A DNA stretch of 16,850 nt from Chloroflexaceae bacterium UBA1466 (GTDB lineage: Bacteria; Chloroflexota; Chloroflexia; Chloroflexales; Chloroflexaceae), in NCBI GenBank assembly GCA_002325605.1, contig DCSM01000080.1, positions 1-16,850 on the forward strand, given 5' to 3'. Below, in pieces: positions 14,411-16,850 of this stretch. Made by a program: the position numbers and the translations under genes. The number at the start of each line of letters is the position of its first letter. Positions within the stretch are counted from its first letter, which is position 1. Under the pieces are notes generated by a model. The model had not been told where the DNA came from. It was given only the letters and a program-made list of their open reading frames with translations, and did not search any database.

Positions 14411-14417
14411 AACCAAA

Positions 14418-14438
14418 GCCTGAGAGAAGCTCTCAGGC
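14418..14438 (+). other. Intercistronic hairpin before pufC
   Basis: GCCTGAGAG / CTCTCAGGC, perfect 9-bp stem with a 3-nt loop and no T-tract. It takes the same place relative to the element core as the weaker CGCT / AGCG stem before pufA. It could block 3' exonucleases and protect pufBA mRNA. Confidence 0.65.
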
Positions 14439-14492
14439 AAGGCTGGCAGGAAACAGGAACTGGAACGTAGTCAGATGGATATTTCGTGGATT

Positions 14493-14517
14493 CTTCTGAA
14501 TACTGGAAAGGTAGCAG
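14493..14517 (+). promoter_or_regulatory. Conserved puf leader box before pufC
   Basis: Same 25-nt box as before pufB (two mismatches), starting CTTCTG and ending GGAAAGGTAGCAG, nine bases before the pufC ATG. Confidence 0.8.
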
Positions 14518-14526
14518 AACCACACC

Positions 14527-15783
14527 ATGCAATCAGGAACGCGACCACGTAATCGCCAACTGGTCGTTCTTGCGTCCATCGTAGGGGGCGCAATTGTGGC
14601 GATCATCACCGCGACGACGTTCTGGTGGATTTATGAGCTGGCCACGGGCCCTGACCGCAAAGCTGCCGCTCAAGCCGCTGCTGCCCCGTATAATCCGAGT
14701 GACAACATCCGGGCGATCATGCAAGCCCCGGCCAATAACCCCAAAGCAGCAGACCCGGCTGATACCCGTGAGGCCTGGATGGGAAAAGTCGCCTATCCGG
14801 CGGGAGTCCAGGCGGGGCAAGATTATGTGGCCCAATTCCCCCAGCCCAAAAATGTAGCGGTTCTCAAGGGGATGACAACGGCCCAAATCTGGGCCTATAT
14901 GCAGCAACATGTCTCCGCCGCCTTGGGTGTCGGTTGTCAATATTGTCATAACATTGCCGATTTTTCAATAGATATTCCGCAAAAGATTTCGGCAAGGCTT
15001 ATGATGACGTTAGTTAATCAACTCAACAAGCAATTTATCACTAATTTACCCCATTGGCGGGGCAATTACGTAGATTGTGCAACTTGCCACAATGGAAAAC
15101 CAGTCAATTTAACCACAGTTAATGATAATTTCGTGCAAGCCAAGCAACCCATTAAGGTGGTTGCCGAGTCGGTGGACTTCCAGGGTAAGCCTGTACGGAC
15201 CAAAGCTCCCAAATTGGTTGACCTCAAAGAAGCTATTCTTGAACAGACCTATAACTATGTCGTTTGGAAGCCTTATGATCCGGCAGACCCAACTAGTGGG
15301 CGAGGCTCGTTAGCCTTAAATTATACGGGAGGCCGCACACAGGATCAGGTGAACGTTACGCAGGGAGCAATGAATCTCTTCTCGTGGTCACTGGGCGTAG
15401 GCTGTACTTACTGTCACAACCCCCGCAATTTCGCTAACTACGAGATTTCAACCGAAGCTCCGACGCTGGTCGTTAATGGCAAGCCCGAATATATTGCCCC
15501 CCGAATCAAGGCCCAGCGGATGCTCTTGATGACGACTTGGATGATCCAGAATTGGAACAAGTACGTCCTGCCACGGGCCGCCGTTCAAACAGGGGCCAAA
15601 CCTTACATTTCGGCGACAGGGCAACACATCCGCAATATCGGCGGGAGCTACTTCAGCGTCCCAGGTTGCGATACATGCCACAACGGAATTAACATTCCGA
15701 AAGCGTCCCTCAATCAAGTTGACGTTCCTGTAGGCGAGGCTGGGCTTCCAGTTCTGCCAACCGTCTTACGTGGCATTGAATAG
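14527..15783 (+). CDS. pufC: Tetraheme reaction-centre-associated cytochrome c (cytochrome c-554, PufC)
   Basis: 418 residues. Membrane-anchored electron donor that re-reduces the photo-oxidised special pair on the outer face of the membrane. One N-terminal membrane helix (about 12-35, VVLASIVGGAIVAIITATTFWW) acts as uncleaved anchor. Four CxxCH heme sites follow: CQYCH (137-141), CATCH (184-188), CTYCH (293-297) and CDTCH (381-385). They form two pseudo-repeats (GVGCQYCHN...VDCATCHNG and GVGCTYCHN...GCDTCHNG). Met-rich helices before them (MTTAQIWAYM, ARLMMTLV, AQRMLLMTTWM) offer axial ligands. Length and layout fit the Chloroflexus protein. It is the third puf gene, with bchG starting within about 30 nt of its stop. 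No pufL or pufM is in the window; in this group they are known to lie elsewhere. Confidence 0.96.
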   Translation: MQSGTRPRNRQLVVLASIVGGAIVAIITATTFWWIYELATGPDRKAAAQAAAAPYNPSDNIRAIMQAPANNPKAADPADTREAWMGKVAYPAGVQAGQDYVAQFPQPKNVAVLKGMTTAQIWAYMQQHVSAALGVGCQYCHNIADFSIDIPQKISARLMMTLVNQLNKQFITNLPHWRGNYVDCATCHNGKPVNLTTVNDNFVQAKQPIKVVAESVDFQGKPVRTKAPKLVDLKEAILEQTYNYVVWKPYDPADPTSGRGSLALNYTGGRTQDQVNVTQGAMNLFSWSLGVGCTYCHNPRNFANYEISTEAPTLVVNGKPEYIAPRIKAQRMLLMTTWMIQNWNKYVLPRAAVQTGAKPYISATGQHIRNIGGSYFSVPGCDTCHNGINIPKASLNQVDVPVGEAGLPVLPTVLRGIE

Positions 15784-15798
15784 ATCGCCTAATAAAAA

Positions 15799-15820
15799 GA
15801 GGTCTCATTTGCGAAACCTC
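15799..15820 (+). promoter_or_regulatory. Hairpin over the likely bchG ribosome-binding site
   Basis: GAGGTCTC pairs with GAAACCTC (7 of 8) around ATTTGC. The GAGG of the probable ribosome-binding site AAAGAGG is in the stem and the TTG start (15809) is in the loop, so folding could limit bchG translation unless pufC is being translated. Confidence 0.45.
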
Positions 15821-16753
15821 CGAGAATCAAGTTTTGCACGATCTGCAATATCGCAGAAGGTGGCGCAGATCGTGCAATTCCTCGTTAATACCCGCGAAAT
15901 TCTGCGCCGCACGATCATTCTGATGACTCCCGTCACCTGGTTTGCTGCTTCTTGGGCTTTCTTGTGTGGCGCAATGGCAAGTGGGGCCCTAAGCTGGTCG
16001 CTTGGCTCGATTGGGCGACTACTGCTTGGGGTTTTTATGTCGGGCCCTATTTTGTGTGGGCTTTCCCAAGTCATCAATGATTATTGCGATGCCGAAGTTG
16101 ATGCAATCAACGAGCCACAACGTTTGATTCCTTCAGGTCAAGTTAGTCTGCGGCATGTACAGATCACAGCAGCAGTCTTGACCATCATTGGTTCATGGAT
16201 TGCACTCTACTTGGGGCATAAAGTTGCCCTTTTTGTTGGGATTGGGCTGATTTTTGCCCTTTCTTACAGCATGAAGCCAATTCGAGCCAAACGCAATGGC
16301 TGGTTTGGAAACGCGCTCGTTTCTTTTTCTTATGAAGGCCTGGCCTGGCTTGCAGGTCATGTTGCTTTTGCCTCCCTTTCTTGGCAAAGTTTCATCTTGG
16401 CTACCCTCTATTCCATTGGGGCACACGGCATTATGACGGTCAATGATTTCAAGAGTATTCCGGGTGATACGCAAATGGGCATTCGGAGTATTCCGGTAAT
16501 GTATGGCAAACTTAATGCTGCTCGCCTTGTGGTCTTAACGATGGCCATATCCCAAAGTATAATTGTGGGCCTTCTCGCTTTCTGGGGACATTTAATTGCG
16601 GCGGTTGTTGTAGGAGTCTTCCTCTTAGGACAAGTTTTCCCCTTCATCCGCTTTTTGCGCGACCCTGAACATAATGCGGTTTTCTTCAATGCCACGGCCA
16701 TTATGCTCTTTGTTTGGGGAATGCTGGCGGCTGCAATGGGTTTAGCCTATTAA
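15809..16753 (+). CDS. bchG: Bacteriochlorophyll synthase (geranylgeranyl/phytyl transferase)
   Basis: About 314 residues. UbiA-family membrane prenyltransferase that joins the isoprenoid tail to bacteriochlorophyllide, the last stage of pigment synthesis. Signatures are TPVTWFAASWAFLCG at the first helix, NDYCDAEVDAINEPQRLIPSG (the Asp-rich NDxxDxxxD prenyl-diphosphate site), YSMKPIRAKRNGWFGN and the second Asp motif VNDFKSIPGDTQMGIRSIPV, with about eight hydrophobic helices. The start is uncertain: TTG at 15809 has AAAGAGG six bases upstream; GTG at 15770 overlaps pufC by 14 bases but lacks a ribosome-binding site; GTG at 15860 and 15872 are also in frame. The next gene is outside the window; in Chloroflexus I recall bchP beside bchG. 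Making pigment and pigment-binding proteins from one operon would coordinate them. Confidence 0.93.
   Translation: MRNLRESSFARSAISQKVAQIVQFLVNTREILRRTIILMTPVTWFAASWAFLCGAMASGALSWSLGSIGRLLLGVFMSGPILCGLSQVINDYCDAEVDAINEPQRLIPSGQVSLRHVQITAAVLTIIGSWIALYLGHKVALFVGIGLIFALSYSMKPIRAKRNGWFGNALVSFSYEGLAWLAGHVAFASLSWQSFILATLYSIGAHGIMTVNDFKSIPGDTQMGIRSIPVMYGKLNAARLVVLTMAISQSIIVGLLAFWGHLIAAVVVGVFLLGQVFPFIRFLRDPEHNAVFFNATAIMLFVWGMLAAAMGLAY
15834..15877 (+). repeat. 13-bp perfect inverted repeat in the 5' part of bchG
   Basis: TTGCACGATCTGC and GCAGATCGTGCAA are exact reverse complements separated by 18 nt. The loop can also pair TCTGC with GCAGA, giving a rival fold. With the TTG start it covers codons about 9-23 of bchG; with the GTG at 15872 it would cover the start itself. 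Confidence 0.8.
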
Positions 16754-16811
16754 AAAAGGTAGAGGTCTCCTCGCACCCGCAACTTTTCACAGATTTACTT
16801 CTGAGCCTCAT

Positions 16812-16843
16812 TGACCGCAAGGCATACACCTTGCGGTCATTTT
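16812..16843 (+). terminator. Intrinsic terminator after bchG
   Basis: TGACCGCAAGG / CCTTGCGGTCA, perfect 11-bp stem, 6-nt loop, then TTTT. It lies about 58 nt past the bchG stop and closes the puf-bchG transcript. Confidence 0.9.
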
Positions 16844-16850
16844 GCATCAT

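Noticed and set aside
14210..14470. 86-codon frame between pufA and pufC
   Set aside because: It runs across the terminator-like stem and the repeated element, has no ribosome-binding site, and the product resembles nothing; the nucleotide-level homology to the other gap is better explained as RNA.
1..16850. tRNA, rRNA, CRISPR array, insertion sequence or phage genes
   Set aside because: Looked for on both strands; no cloverleaf, repeat-spacer array, transposase or terminal inverted repeats were recognised.

Overview
This window comes from a filamentous anoxygenic phototroph of the Chloroflexota (order Chloroflexales), of moderate GC judged by eye. The anchor is a puf cluster with the gene order typical of Chloroflexus relatives: pufB (LH1 beta), pufA (LH1 alpha), pufC (tetraheme reaction-centre cytochrome c) and bchG (bacteriochlorophyll synthase), with no pufL or pufM between them. 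The small LH1 proteins closely match my memory of the Chloroflexus B808-866 polypeptides. Two secreted proteins ending in an FLPLV/YLPLI-type C-terminus, and an M14-like peptidase with a 'TGH..R..FL.YW...GGL..FGYPLSEEF' repeat, also fit this phylum.

Layout. 1-1500 (+): 3' part of a secreted Thr/Pro-linker protein with a papain-like Cys/His/Asp domain. 1501-1738: terminators and a perfect 24-bp tandem duplication. 1739-3703 (-): dnaG primase, divergent from a secreted M14-like carboxypeptidase (3835-5226, +) that has a near-consensus promoter. 5270-9310 (-): a compact housekeeping operon read argS > HAD-IIA phosphatase > unknown membrane protein > efp. 9486-10202 (-): a YqhA/UPF0114-like membrane protein with its own promoter and a 39-bp N-terminal duplication. 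10383-12395 (-): a large secreted protein with Ig-like domains. 12396-13565: about 1.17 kb without a credible gene, carrying an operator-like dyad and two strong plus-strand promoters, the second a perfect TTGACA-N17-TATAAT just upstream of pufB. 13566-16753 (+): pufB-pufA-pufC-bchG, closed by a strong terminator at 16812-16843.

The most unusual part is the non-coding DNA of the puf operon. Both intercistronic gaps (pufB-pufA, 274 nt; pufA-pufC, 321 nt) hold diverged copies of one 85-100 nt element, including a gapless 43-nt core with 33 matches. In both gaps the core is followed by a hairpin of unrelated sequence at a similar place and then a GCAGGAA block. All three puf genes have a GAAAG(G)TAGCAG leader 7-9 nt before the ATG, extended to 23 of 25 identical bases between pufB and pufC. 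A large terminator-like stem follows pufA. This looks like a duplicated regulatory RNA module that could set LH1 versus cytochrome stoichiometry. The proteins of the puf operon are standard; the RNA architecture is the candidate undescribed system. A 13-bp perfect inverted repeat near the start of bchG and a hairpin over its likely ribosome-binding site suggest further control at the operon's last gene.
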